NCBI GenBank assembly: GCA_963797535.1
Contig: CAWCPQ010000001.1
Coordinates: forward strand, 1,488,001 to 1,552,000
Length of the DNA stretch: 64,000 nt
Direction of reading: 5' to 3'
DNA from: JAWWOL01 sp963797535
GTDB taxonomy: Bacteria; Actinomycetota; Actinomycetes; JAWWOL01
Part shown: positions 42,218-50,995 of the stretch, piece by piece
Numbering within the stretch: the stretch's first letter is position 1
Layout of the letters: every line of letters begins with the position of its first letter
The notes under the pieces: model-generated
Databases searched by the model: none
What the model was told of the DNA's origin: nothing
What the model saw: the letters and a program-made list of their open reading frames with translations, nothing else
Translations under genes and position numbers: made by a program

Positions 42218-42646
42218 TCAGGCGAACCGCGCGACGTAGCGCCGTTGCCACGGTGTCTCCACAGCGTGGTGGTCGTAGCCGGCGCGGACGAACGCCACCG
42301 CCTCGGCGGCGGGAATCCCGTCCAGCACGGCAATGCAGGCCAACGCGGTGCCGGTACGACCGCGACCGCCGGCGCAGGCAACCTCGACCCGCTCGTCTGC
42401 CGACCGACGCCAGGCTTCAACGAAGGCGTCCCGTGCGTCCGTCCGGTCGACCGGCAGCCGGAAGTCCGGCCAGCGCACCCAGCGCGAGGGCCACGGCTGG
42501 TCGTCGGGGCGTTCATCGAGCAGGTAGAGGCCGAACTCCGGGGCGGGGTCGGGTACGGGCGACCGGCCCACCCCCCGCCCGCGCAGGCTTCGACCCGACG
42601 GCAGGGTCAGTACGCCGGCCGCCGACGGATCCCACAGTGACGACAA
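42218..42646 (-). CDS. Protein-tyrosine-phosphatase-like protein
   Basis: A 142-residue Cys-based phosphatase. The active-site loop is ACAGGRGRTGT, with Cys91 and Arg97 in CX5R spacing, and VRWPDFRLPVDRTDA precedes it as in dual-specificity enzymes. The substrate is not evident. The start is a TTG at 42646, 3 bp after the cimA stop, with GGGG upstream in the end of cimA. It is likely co-transcribed with cimA. Confidence 0.8.
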   Translation of the reverse strand: MSSLWDPSAAGVLTLPSGRSLRGRGVGRSPVPDPAPEFGLYLLDERPDDQPWPSRWVRWPDFRLPVDRTDARDAFVEAWRRSADERVEVACAGGRGRTGTALACIAVLDGIPAAEAVAFVRAGYDHHAVETPWQRRYVARFA

Positions 42647-42649
42647 CCC

Positions 42650-44263
42650 TTACCCCAACGGGGTTTCGCCCTGGCGGAGCAGACCGTAGGTGACGGCGTC
42701 CTCGAGGGCCTGCCAGGAAGCATTGATGATGTTCTCGTCGACGCCGACGGTGTCCCACTGGGTCGTGCCGTCGCTGGTCTCGACGAGCACGCGAGTGACC
42801 GCGTCCGTACCGTGGCTGCCGGCAACGATGCGCACCTTGAAGTCGACGAGATCGAGGGCGGCCAGGCCGGGGTAGAGCTGCTCGAGGCTGCGTCGCAGCG
42901 CCTTGTCCAGCGCGTTGACCGGGCCGTTTCCCTCGCCGGTGGCGACGATCCGCTCGCCCTTGGCGACGATCTTGACCGTGGCCTCGCTGACGACCTCGCC
43001 GTCGCTGCGCCGCTCGACGATGACCCGCCAGCTCTCCAGGTCGAAGAACCGCTGCCGGGATCCGGCGACCTCGTCGCGCAGCAGCAGCTCGAAGGATGCC
43101 TCGGCCGCCTCGAACGTGAAGCCGATCGCCTCCAGGTCCTTGACCCGTGCCAGCACCCGCCCGACCGTCTCCGGGTCGTCGGAGAGGTCATGACCAAGCG
43201 CGCGGCCCTTCATCTGGATCGTCGCCCGGCCCGACATCTCCGAGACGAGCAGCCGCATGTCGTTGCCCACGCTGGCCGGATCCTCGTGCTGGTAGAGGTC
43301 AGGGTCGACCTTGATTGCCGACACGTGGATGCCGGCCTTGTGCGCGAAGGCGCTGAGCCCGACGTACGGAGCCTGCGGGTCGAGGGTGACGTTGGCGACC
43401 TCGCTCACCGCGTGCGCGACCCGGAACAGCTCGCGCAGCCTGCCCTCCGGCAGCACCGGGCGGTCCATCTTGAGCTCCAGCGCAGCGACGATGCTGAACA
43501 GGTCGGCGTTGCCGCTGCGTTCCCCGTACCCGTTGGCTGTTCCCTGCACATGGGTGGCACCGGCCTCGATGGCGATCAGGCTGTTGGCGACAGCGCAGTT
43601 GGCGTCGTTGTGCGTGTGGATGCCGACCCGTACCCCTGTTCCAACGGCGGTGGCGACGACATCGCCGAGCCTTGTGGGCAACATGCCACCGTTGGTGTCG
43701 CACAGGGCCACGACGTCGGCCCCCGCCTCTGCAGCCACCCGCAGGACTTCGAGCGCGTACGCAGGATCGGCCGCGTAGCCGTCGAAGAAGTGCTCGGCGT
43801 CGACGAAGACTCGTTGTCCCTCGGCGCTCAGGTGCTCGACGGTGTCGCGGATCATCGCGAGGTTTTCGTCGAGGGTGGTCCGCAGCGCCTTGACGACGTG
43901 GCGGGGGTCGGACTTCGCCACCAGCGTGACGACGCTTGCCCCGGACTCGCGCAGTGCGGCGACCTGGGGGTCGTCGGCTGCGCGGGCACCGGCCTTGCGG
44001 GTGGAACCGAACGCGGCGAGCCGCGCGTGCTGCAGGTGGAGCTCGGTGCGGGCCCTGGCGAAGAACTCGGTGTCCTTGGGCACCGCGCCCGGCCAGCCCC
44101 CCTCGATGAATCCCACGCCCAGCTCGTCCAGGTGCCGGGCGATGACCAGCTTGTCCTGCACCGACAGCGACAGCCCCACGCCCTGGGCACCGTCGCGCAA
44201 GGTGGTGTCGTAGACATGGAAAGCATCGGGTACGGGACTGAACGCGAGCGGTGCGCTGGTCAC
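42650..44263 (-). CDS. cimA: Citramalate synthase
   Basis: Condenses pyruvate and acetyl-CoA to citramalate, giving 2-oxobutyrate for isoleucine without threonine. The 537-residue protein has the DRE-TIM motif VYDTTLRDGAQGVGLS, GIHTHNDANCAVANS, NGYGERSGNADL and a C-terminal LeuA-type regulatory domain. GGWPGAVPKD near residue 60 is typical of the CimA branch rather than LeuA. The GTG at 44263 follows AGGAAAGG by 8 nt. An attenuator-like leader precedes it. LeuCD and LeuB, needed for the next steps, are in the same window. Confidence 0.93.
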   Translation of the reverse strand: MTSAPLAFSPVPDAFHVYDTTLRDGAQGVGLSLSVQDKLVIARHLDELGVGFIEGGWPGAVPKDTEFFARARTELHLQHARLAAFGSTRKAGARAADDPQVAALRESGASVVTLVAKSDPRHVVKALRTTLDENLAMIRDTVEHLSAEGQRVFVDAEHFFDGYAADPAYALEVLRVAAEAGADVVALCDTNGGMLPTRLGDVVATAVGTGVRVGIHTHNDANCAVANSLIAIEAGATHVQGTANGYGERSGNADLFSIVAALELKMDRPVLPEGRLRELFRVAHAVSEVANVTLDPQAPYVGLSAFAHKAGIHVSAIKVDPDLYQHEDPASVGNDMRLLVSEMSGRATIQMKGRALGHDLSDDPETVGRVLARVKDLEAIGFTFEAAEASFELLLRDEVAGSRQRFFDLESWRVIVERRSDGEVVSEATVKIVAKGERIVATGEGNGPVNALDKALRRSLEQLYPGLAALDLVDFKVRIVAGSHGTDAVTRVLVETSDGTTQWDTVGVDENIINASWQALEDAVTYGLLRQGETPLG

Positions 44264-44310
44264 GATCGGAGCCTTTCCTGGCGGGACTTCGGACAAGCTG
44301 GCGGCCAAAC

Positions 44311-44340
44311 AAAAAGACCCCCCGCGGGTGCGAGAGGTCT
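44311..44340 (-). terminator. Attenuator terminator in the cimA leader
   Basis: On the minus strand AGACCTCTCG and CGGGGGGTCT form a 10-bp stem (two GU pairs) with a 6-nt loop, followed by TTTTTG. It lies between a short leader ORF and the cimA start, so it would end transcription before cimA unless an alternative structure forms. Confidence 0.8.
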
Positions 44341-44353
44341 GCGCGTCGGCGGT

Positions 44354-44368
44354 GCTGAGGGTCTCAGC
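44354..44368 (-). promoter_or_regulatory. Competing hairpin in the cimA leader
   Basis: GCTGAG-ACC-CTCAGC is a perfect 6-bp hairpin that spans the leader-peptide stop codon. Its AGACCC can also pair with GGGTCT of the downstream terminator, so it is a candidate for an alternative structure. Inferred by eye. Confidence 0.5.
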
Positions 44369-44411
44369 TGGTGCCGGCGCGCTCGTCGATAATGAGCTGG
44401 TAGGTGTTCAT
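44364..44411 (-). CDS. Putative leader peptide of cimA
   Basis: A 15-codon ORF, MNTYQLIIDERAGTS, about 100 nt upstream of cimA. It starts at an ATG preceded by GAGGAG (spacing only 2 nt) and contains Leu-Ile-Ile. It is followed by two hairpins, the second a good terminator. This is the layout of transcription attenuation, in which ribosome stalling at isoleucine or leucine codons would favour cimA expression. The number of Ile codons is low, so the sensing residue is uncertain. Confidence 0.6.
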   Translation of the reverse strand: MNTYQLIIDERAGTS

Positions 44412-44490
44412 CGCTCCTCGATAGTGCCACGGGGATGGCCAATGCGCCACCACCGTGGCGCCCGCGCGTGCCGGCACGCCCCCGCGCACT

Positions 44491-44521
44491 CTGAGCTGCA
44501 CGGGATTGCGGTGCAGCTCAG
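44491..44521. terminator. Perfect 11-bp inverted repeat downstream of the collagen-like pseudogene
   Basis: CTGAGCTGCAC (44491-44501) and GTGCAGCTCAG (44511-44521) with a 9-nt loop lie 136 bp past the pseudogene. It may be its old terminator, or a site in the cimA upstream region. No T run follows. CCAACCG/CGGTTGG near 44592-44609 forms another small hairpin. Confidence 0.45.
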
Positions 44522-44656
44522 ACAACGCCGACAGGACAGTTGTCCGTCGGCCGAGCCGTGGGCTCTCGCTGCGGGAGGCTCAACGCTTAGCCAACCGTGG
44601 TCGCGGTTGGCGCCGCCGGCCAACAAGCTGTCGGCCAGCGGGCCTGCCGTCACCGG

Positions 44657-45549
44657 CTACTGACCGAGGCGAACCGAGCCGTCCCCGTTGCCGTTCTGGT
44701 AAACGGTGTAGGTGCAGGCGCCGCCGGGTGAGCCGGTCGCGGTGACGTCCCAGCGGGTCAGGGGGGCGCCGTCCTCGTTGATGGTGAACGTCGCCTGGTA
44801 CGGCCAGCTGGTGGGGTTCACGCGGTTGGTGCCACCCTGGCCGTAGGCACCGGTCGGGAAGGCGTAGACACCGTCGACGCCGCCGCCGATGAACGTCTCA
44901 GTCACAGAAGCGGAGTGGCCAGGCTGATTGGCGAACCAGAACGTCTCGTTGTCCCCCGAGTGAGCTGTAGTTGCACGTCAAGTCGACTTCGTAGTGGGAG
45001 CCGGGGGTGCTCAGAGTCAGATTACGCTGCCGGAGCCGCCGGCAGGCAAGGTGTCCACCGTAACCGACGCTGCCCGACCAGCTGAGTGCCGCTGCGCACC
45101 ACTGTCGGCGGCGTCGACCTTGGCGCCGGTCTCGCCGGTGTCACCCTCGGCGCCGGTCTCGCCGGTGTCACCGTGGTGACCGGGACACGCCGGTGTATCG
45201 TTGCCCAGTCGTCGCTGGCGTCACTGGTCGCTGAAGTTGTCGCCACCCTGGAGCCCGTCGGCTCCCTTGGCGCCCGTGGCACTCTTCGCACCCGTGGCAC
45301 CCTGCCCCTAGCCCAGTCGCCCCCTTGACACCCTGGCCGTTGAAGGTGAGCTCAACTTCATTGGCCTGGCAGCTCCGGGCTCCTGACAGATAACGGACCA
45401 CGTGCGTGGCGTCCTTGCCGACGCAAAAGTGCACCAGCCCGGTTTGGCTTGTCGCGCCGAACCAGGCTGGCATTGCGCGTCACCCGACGACAGCAAACCC
45501 GCGACACAGGTACCAACAACGACAGCGATGACCGGCTTGCTGTGCGCAT
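44657..45549 (-). pseudogene. Decayed secreted protein with collagen-like repeats
   Basis: Fragments of one protein can be followed through different minus-strand frames. They are a signal-like SKPVIAVVVGTCVAGLLSSG (about 45549-45480), TGLVHFCVGKDATHVVRYLSG and NEVELTFNGQGVKGATG (45473-45310), Gly-X-Y repeats such as GDTGETGAEGDTGETGAK (about 45180-45110), STPGSHYEVDLTCNYSS (about 45000-44960), and ETFIGGGVDGVYAFPTG to the stop (44905-44657). At least four frame changes are needed. The C-terminal change falls in a run of five Gs. It looks like a formerly secreted Gly-X-Y repeat surface protein, now inactivated. Confidence 0.75.
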
Positions 45550-45767
45550 GACCCTCGTCTCAGATGACCGGCAGCCCGGACCGCCCTCCGAGTGCCCCGC
45601 GTCCAGCACACCGGCAGCACCCCGGTCATCGTCCCGACGTGAGAAGTATTGACAGGACCGACCAGGCGACAGCTGGTCTCGAAATGGATTTCCTCCCGCA
45701 CCGTGACGTGATCTGCCGGTAAGGATGCAGCGGAAACCCTGTGGCACGACCAGGGACCCTGCCCAGC

Positions 45768-46547
45768 TCAGCCGGTCGGGACGACCAGCGCCGGCAGCTC
45801 GCCGCGCTTGTCGCTGATCCGGCGGATCGAGGTGCCGGCGACGTAGAACTCCAGCGTGTGGCCGCCCCACAGCCACTCGCTGGTGGTGACGGTCACGCCC
45901 ACGACGCCGGTCGCACCGTCGCGCTCCGCCTCGGCCTGCAGCCGCGACATCGCGATCTCGCGAGCGTCGTAGAAGCCCTGCGTCCACTGGGGAAGCTCGA
46001 TGTTCTGCCCGGACTGGCGCATCGTCTGCATCACTCCCTGCACGGCGATGTGGTAGACGCAGGTGCCCAGGACGAACGACGTGGGGCACCAGCCGACGTT
46101 GAGCAGCTGGTAGAACTCCTTGACGTCGAGGTGGCTGGTGAACGGCTGCCCGTCCGGACGCCGGTAGCCCTGGCCGCTGCCGTCACGCCACTTGACCGCG
46201 GTGCCGATCGCGGTGAACTCCAGCGAGTCCGCGCCGTGCGAGCGATAGCCCAGCTTGACGCCGACCACGCCGTCGGCGCCGACCTTCACCGTCTCGGCGA
46301 CGAGGCGCAGGATCGCGTTCATCCGGGCGGTGTACATCGCCTGCGACAGCACGGTGTACTCCCCCGCCTGCATGCCGCGGCTGGGCTGGAACCCGATGTG
46401 GTAGACGGACACGCCCATCACCAGCTCGAGCGGCTCGAAGCCGGTGTGCTCGAGCAGGGTGAACTCGGCGACGGACAGGTCGGAGGTGAACAGCCGGCCG
46501 GACTCGGCGAGGCGGTTCTGCGCGGTCTGATCCAGGATTTCGGCCAT
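45768..46547 (-). CDS. Tandem YbjQ-domain (heavy-metal-binding-like) protein
   Basis: A 259-residue cytoplasmic protein with two copies of the YbjQ/UPF0145 domain: GFEPLELVMGVSVYHIGFQ with ADGVVGVKLGY, and GWCPTSFVLGTCVYHIAVQ with ATGVVGVTV. YbjQ proteins form pentamers and are often labelled heavy-metal-binding, without firm function. It lies 42 bp downstream of the EAL-protein gene on the same strand, so co-transcription is possible. Confidence 0.85.
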   Translation of the reverse strand: MAEILDQTAQNRLAESGRLFTSDLSVAEFTLLEHTGFEPLELVMGVSVYHIGFQPSRGMQAGEYTVLSQAMYTARMNAILRLVAETVKVGADGVVGVKLGYRSHGADSLEFTAIGTAVKWRDGSGQGYRRPDGQPFTSHLDVKEFYQLLNVGWCPTSFVLGTCVYHIAVQGVMQTMRQSGQNIELPQWTQGFYDAREIAMSRLQAEAERDGATGVVGVTVTTSEWLWGGHTLEFYVAGTSIRRISDKRGELPALVVPTG

Positions 46548-46589
46548 GGCTTGGACCCTAGTGCGAACTCCGGTGCCGCGCTGGCAGGC

Positions 46590-48749
46590 TCAGCCGAGCA
46601 GGGTGGGCAGGTTGCCCAGGAGCCCGTGCAGGTCGACCGGCAGTCCGAAGTGGAAGCCCTGCTGCAGGTCAACACCCACGCCGTCGAGCAGCGCGGCCTG
46701 CTGCTCCGTCTCGACGCCCTCTGCGGTGACGACGAGGCCGAGCTCGTGCGCCATCGTCACGATGTTGCCGACGACCGTGCGGTTGCGCTCGTTCGCGACC
46801 ACCTTGCTGGCGAACGCATGGTCCATCTTGAGCCCCTGTACGGGCAGCGCGCACAAGTAGGCGAGCGAGGAGAAGCCGGTACCGAAGTCGTCGACGGCGA
46901 GCCGGACGCCGTACGCCCGGAGTGCCTGGAGCGCCTCGAGAATCTCCTCGGCATCGTTGAGCATGAGATTCTCGGTGATCTCGAGGGTGAGCATGCTGGC
47001 GGGCACGCCGTGGCGGCGGACGGCCTCGCTGACGGTGTCGAGCAGCCGCAGGTCGACCACGTGCTGCGAGGACAGGTTGACCGATACGCCGACCCCCTCG
47101 GCTCCCGGCACCGACCGACGCCAGACAGCGGCGTCCGCGCAGGCCCGCTCGATGACCCAGTTGCCGATGTCCACGATCAGCCCCGACCGCTCGGCGACCC
47201 CCAGGAACTCCCGCGGTGCCAGCAGACCGCGTACCGGGTGATCCCAGCGGACCAGTGCCTCGAAGGAGGTCAGTCGGCGGCCCTTGGAGGTGACCTCCGG
47301 CAGGTAGTGCAGGACGAGCTCGTCGCGGGCGATCGCCCGGCGCAGCCCGGACTCGATGTCCAGATCGGGGGTCACGGTCACGCGACCCTGCGCGCTCAGC
47401 ACCCGGGAGCGGGCCGGGCCGGCGTGCCTGGCCTCCGCCAGCGCGGCGCTCGCGTCACGGACCAGCTCGGGGACAGTGCTCTCGGCGTTGGTGCACATCG
47501 CGATGCCGATGCTCGCGACGACGCGGATCTCGACCTCGGCGTAGCCCACCGGAGCCGCGACGGCGTCGCGCAGCTTGAGCGACAGCAGCTGGGCGGCCGG
47601 CTCGGTGACCGCCTCCTCGCTGACCACGACGAACTGGTCACCGCCGAAGCGCGCGACGGTGTCGGTGACCCCGGCTGCGTCCCGGATCCGCGCGGCGAGT
47701 GCTGCCAGCACGACGTCGCCGGCCGCATGACCGTGGGCGTTGTTGACGGCGGTGAACCGGTCGATGTCGACCACCAGGATCGAGAACCCGGCCGACTTGC
47801 CGGCGGCCACCCGGGCCAGCGCCCGCTCGACCCGGTCGTGAAACAGCGGCCGGTTCGGCAGGCCGGTCAGGGCGTCGTGCATCGCGGCGTGGCTCAGCGC
47901 CTGGTCGGCACGAACCAGCGCGGTCACGTCGTCGTGGATGACGAACGCTCCACCGGTGGGCAGCCCGCGCAGCCGTACGGCGAACGTGGCGCCTTCGCGC
48001 TCGATGGTGCGGGGTACGTCGTAGGAGCTGATCTCACCGTCGAGGATCCGGCGCAGGCCGGCGACGGCCTCGCGCGCCCAGGCAGCGTCACCCCACGCCG
48101 TCAGGATCGTCGCGTAGCTGGTGCCGGTACCAGCGCCGACGGCACCGGAAGCGGTACGCGCGAGGTAGCCCGCGACCGTGTCGTTCCAGCGCCGGTTGGC
48201 CGAGACCACGGAACCGGCGCGGTTGATGACGGCGACCGACTCGCGCAGTGCGTCCAGCACCCCTCGGTGCTGGGCATCGCGGACGAGAAGCGCGTCAGCA
48301 GCCCGCTTGCGCTCGACCGCGTAGCGGATAGACCGACGCAGCGTCCGGGGCGTGAGCTCGCCGAGCAGCAGGTAGTCCTGAGCGCCCTCGTGCATCGCCA
48401 GGACGCCGACGCTCTCGTCGGAGTCGGACTCGATGACGACGACGATGGGGACGTCCGGCGTGGCGCTGCGCAGCGCACGAACCCGCTCGAGCTCACCGGG
48501 ATCGCCGGGGGCGACGATCAGCAACGCACACAGCGGCGGCTCGCTGCTGCCGCGGGCGGCACCCTCGACCGAGGCGAACTGCAGGACCCGAAACCGCTCC
48601 GGCGAGGCGGACACCGCGGCCCGAACCCGGTCGGCGGAGTGACCCTCGTCGACGAGCAGCACGACCGGGCCGGCCAGGGCACCGTCCGGCCCGGCCTGTC
48701 CGGCGGCGGTTGCAGCCGTCGTCGAGCCATTGACCGCTGTCTGCACCAT
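46590..48749 (-). CDS. c-di-GMP protein: receiver-like, PAS, degenerate GGDEF and EAL domains
   Basis: A 719-residue signalling protein. Residues about 27-135 look like a receiver domain (VVLLVDEGHSAD; VPIVVVIESDSDE), about 160-280 are PAS-like, 285-445 GGDEF and 465-719 EAL. The GGDEF signature is GGDQF (369-373) and DIDRFTAVNN replaces the usual D-x-D-x-F-K-x-x-N-D, so cyclase activity is doubtful. The EAL half keeps FEALVRW, SVNLSS, TLEITEN, DDFGTG and AEGVET, so it is likely an active phosphodiesterase, perhaps with GTP-regulated GGDEF. The ATG at 48749 follows AGGAGA. Confidence 0.9.
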   Translation of the reverse strand: MVQTAVNGSTTAATAAGQAGPDGALAGPVVLLVDEGHSADRVRAAVSASPERFRVLQFASVEGAARGSSEPPLCALLIVAPGDPGELERVRALRSATPDVPIVVVIESDSDESVGVLAMHEGAQDYLLLGELTPRTLRRSIRYAVERKRAADALLVRDAQHRGVLDALRESVAVINRAGSVVSANRRWNDTVAGYLARTASGAVGAGTGTSYATILTAWGDAAWAREAVAGLRRILDGEISSYDVPRTIEREGATFAVRLRGLPTGGAFVIHDDVTALVRADQALSHAAMHDALTGLPNRPLFHDRVERALARVAAGKSAGFSILVVDIDRFTAVNNAHGHAAGDVVLAALAARIRDAAGVTDTVARFGGDQFVVVSEEAVTEPAAQLLSLKLRDAVAAPVGYAEVEIRVVASIGIAMCTNAESTVPELVRDASAALAEARHAGPARSRVLSAQGRVTVTPDLDIESGLRRAIARDELVLHYLPEVTSKGRRLTSFEALVRWDHPVRGLLAPREFLGVAERSGLIVDIGNWVIERACADAAVWRRSVPGAEGVGVSVNLSSQHVVDLRLLDTVSEAVRRHGVPASMLTLEITENLMLNDAEEILEALQALRAYGVRLAVDDFGTGFSSLAYLCALPVQGLKMDHAFASKVVANERNRTVVGNIVTMAHELGLVVTAEGVETEQQAALLDGVGVDLQQGFHFGLPVDLHGLLGNLPTLLG

Positions 48750-48881
48750 GCTGCGAAGTCTCCTGCCGCAAACGACTCGTCGGTTTCCCTGAGTCATCTC
48801 GGCAGATCCGACCGACGGAGTGAGCCCCAGGCGGCCCCGATTTACGCCAGTGGCGGGCGGTGGCCCGAGCGCAGGCGCTCG

Positions 48882-49808
48882 CTACTCGTTGACGTACTCG
48901 CACCAGGAGCGGTACTTCGGCAGCTGGCCGCGCACCACTTGGGTGTACATCTCGAGCAGGTGCTTGGTCACCGGGCCGGGCACGCCGGCGCCGACGGCAC
49001 GGTCGTCCACCTCGACCAGCGGCACCATCTCGGCCGCGGTGCCGGTGAACCAGGCCTCGTCGGCGAGGTAGAGGTCGGAGCGCGACAGCGTGGCCTCGAC
49101 CACCTCGTAGCCCTCGTCACGGGCCATCACCATGACCGCGTCACGGGTGATGCCGGCCAGCGCCCCGTCGACGAGCGGCGGCGTGACGATCTTGCGCCCG
49201 TACACCACGAAGATGTTCTCGCCGGAACCCTCGGAGACGGTGCCCTCGGGAGTCAGGATGATCGCCTCGTCGTAGCCGGCCTTGAGCGCTGCGACCTTGG
49301 CCAGGGAGGAGTTGATGTACTGCCCGGTGGCCTTGCCGGCCGGCGGGATCACGTTGTGGCCGATCCGGGTCCAGCTCGACACCGCCGCGCGGACCCCGTT
49401 CTGGGTGGCCTCGTCACCGAGGTAGGCACCCCAGGGCCAGCAGGCGATCGACGCTGCGGTGCGGCTCGGCAGCGGGTTGAGGCCCATCTCGCCGTAGCCG
49501 AGGTAGAACAGCGGCCGGATGTAGCAGGAGTCGATCTCGTTGCGCCGGACCAGCTCCTTGGTCGCCTCGACGATCTGCTCGACGTTGAACTCCGGCTTCA
49601 TCATGTAGATGTGGGCGCTGCGGAACAGCCGCTGGATGTGCTCGGTGAGCCGGAACACTGCCGGTCCGCGGTCGGTGGAGTAGGCCCGGACACCCTCGAA
49701 GACGCCCCAGCCGTAGTGCAACGAGGGGTTGAGGATGTGGATGGTGGCGTCGTCCCAGTTGACGAACTCGCCGTCCATCCAGATCTGCTTCGTAGGGGTG
49801 ATCGGCAT
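48882..49808 (-). CDS. ilvE: Branched-chain amino acid aminotransferase
   Basis: A class IV PLP aminotransferase for the last step of Leu, Ile and Val synthesis. It is 308 residues. The PLP lysine lies in ATGQYINSSLAKVAALKAGYDEAI, and SLHYGWGVFEGVRAY and EGTVSEGSGENIFVV are family motifs. GAGGAG precedes the ATG at 49808. It follows leuB by 67 bp. Length and motifs fit the short (E. coli IlvE-like) subgroup. Confidence 0.95.
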   Translation of the reverse strand: MPITPTKQIWMDGEFVNWDDATIHILNPSLHYGWGVFEGVRAYSTDRGPAVFRLTEHIQRLFRSAHIYMMKPEFNVEQIVEATKELVRRNEIDSCYIRPLFYLGYGEMGLNPLPSRTAASIACWPWGAYLGDEATQNGVRAAVSSWTRIGHNVIPPAGKATGQYINSSLAKVAALKAGYDEAIILTPEGTVSEGSGENIFVVYGRKIVTPPLVDGALAGITRDAVMVMARDEGYEVVEATLSRSDLYLADEAWFTGTAAEMVPLVEVDDRAVGAGVPGPVTKHLLEMYTQVVRGQLPKYRSWCEYVNE

Positions 49809-49875
49809 GACTGCTCCTCGAACGCGATGTGGTTGAGCGAAGTATCCCAGAGTCGAAGCGTTGCGGAACTGCCTT

Positions 49876-50922
49876 TTAGCCAGCAACCCTGGCCGCGAGC
49901 GCGTCACCGATCTCGCTCGTCGAGCGTACGACGTCCCCGCGCTCGCTGAGGTCGGCTTCGACCGCCGCCTCGACCTGCTGGGCGGCCTTCTCGTGGCCGA
50001 GGTGGTCCAGCAGCATCGCGACCGAGAGCACCGTGGCGGTGGGGTCGGCCTTGCCCTGGCCGGCGATGTCCGGCGCGCTGCCGTGCACCGGCTCGAACAT
50101 CGACGGCGCCGTGCGGTCCGGGTTGACGTTGCCGCTGGCGGCGAGGCCGATGCCACCGGTCACGGCGGCGGCGAGGTCGGTGAGGATGTCGCCGAACAGG
50201 TTGTCGGTGACGATGACGTCGAATCGGCCGGGGTTGGTCACCATGAAGATCGTCGCCGCGTCGACGTGCAGGTAGTCGACCGAGACGTCGGGGAACTCGG
50301 TGCCGACGGCCGTCACGGTACGGGACCACAGGTGCCCGGCGTGCACGAGGACGTTGTTCTTGTGCACCAGCGTCAGCTTGCGCCGGGGCCGGGACTGGGC
50401 GCGGGCGAACGCGTCGCGGACGACCCGCTCGACGCCGAAGGCCGTGTTGACGCTGACCTCGGTCGCGATCTCGTGCGGGGTGCCGACCCGCAGCGCACCG
50501 CCGTTGCCGACGTACGGACCCTCGGTGCCCTCACGCACGACCACGAAGTCGATCGGCGGGTTTCCGGCCAGCGGCGAGGTGACGCCGGGGAAGAGCCGGC
50601 TGGGCCGCAGGTTGACGTAGTGGTCGAGCTCGAAGCGCAGCCGCAGCAGCAGCCCGCGCTCGAGGACGCCCGACGGCACACCGGGGTCGCCGACAGCCCC
50701 GAGCAGCAGGACGTCCTGGCCGCGCAGCTCCTCGAGCACGCTGTCGGGCAAGGTCTCCCCCGTCGCGTGCCAGCGCTTGGCCCCCAGGTCGTACGGCGTC
50801 GGGCTGATGCTCAGCCCGTGCTGCGCCGCCACGACGTCGAGAACCTTGAGGCCCTCGGCCACCACCTCGGGACCGATCCCGTCGCCAGCGATGACACCCA
50901 GCTTGATGCTCTGCTCCGTCAT
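49876..50922 (-). CDS. leuB: 3-isopropylmalate dehydrogenase
   Basis: NAD-dependent oxidative decarboxylase of leucine synthesis, 348 residues. GVIAGDGIGPEVVAEG, HKNNVL, and VDAATIFMVTNPGRFDVIVTDNLFGDILTD (metal-binding aspartates) are diagnostic. It may also act on the citramalate-derived intermediate. TAGCGT lies exactly 7 nt before the ATG at 50922 and there is no ribosome site, which points to a leaderless leuB-ilvE message. Confidence 0.97.
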   Translation of the reverse strand: MTEQSIKLGVIAGDGIGPEVVAEGLKVLDVVAAQHGLSISPTPYDLGAKRWHATGETLPDSVLEELRGQDVLLLGAVGDPGVPSGVLERGLLLRLRFELDHYVNLRPSRLFPGVTSPLAGNPPIDFVVVREGTEGPYVGNGGALRVGTPHEIATEVSVNTAFGVERVVRDAFARAQSRPRRKLTLVHKNNVLVHAGHLWSRTVTAVGTEFPDVSVDYLHVDAATIFMVTNPGRFDVIVTDNLFGDILTDLAAAVTGGIGLAASGNVNPDRTAPSMFEPVHGSAPDIAGQGKADPTATVLSVAMLLDHLGHEKAAQQVEAAVEADLSERGDVVRSTSEIGDALAARVAG

Positions 50923-50995
50923 GCCAGCGACGCTACGCGCCCGTCTCGCCCCCCGGACCCCACGTCTCGCATGACGGGAAGGTCGAGCCGGCCGC

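Noticed and set aside
45741..49949. A very long plus-strand ORF (1402 codons) opposite ilvE, the EAL protein and YbjQ genes
   Set aside because: It is antisense to three well-supported genes, has low-complexity Arg/Asp/His-rich translation and no recognisable domain. High GC produces such open frames.
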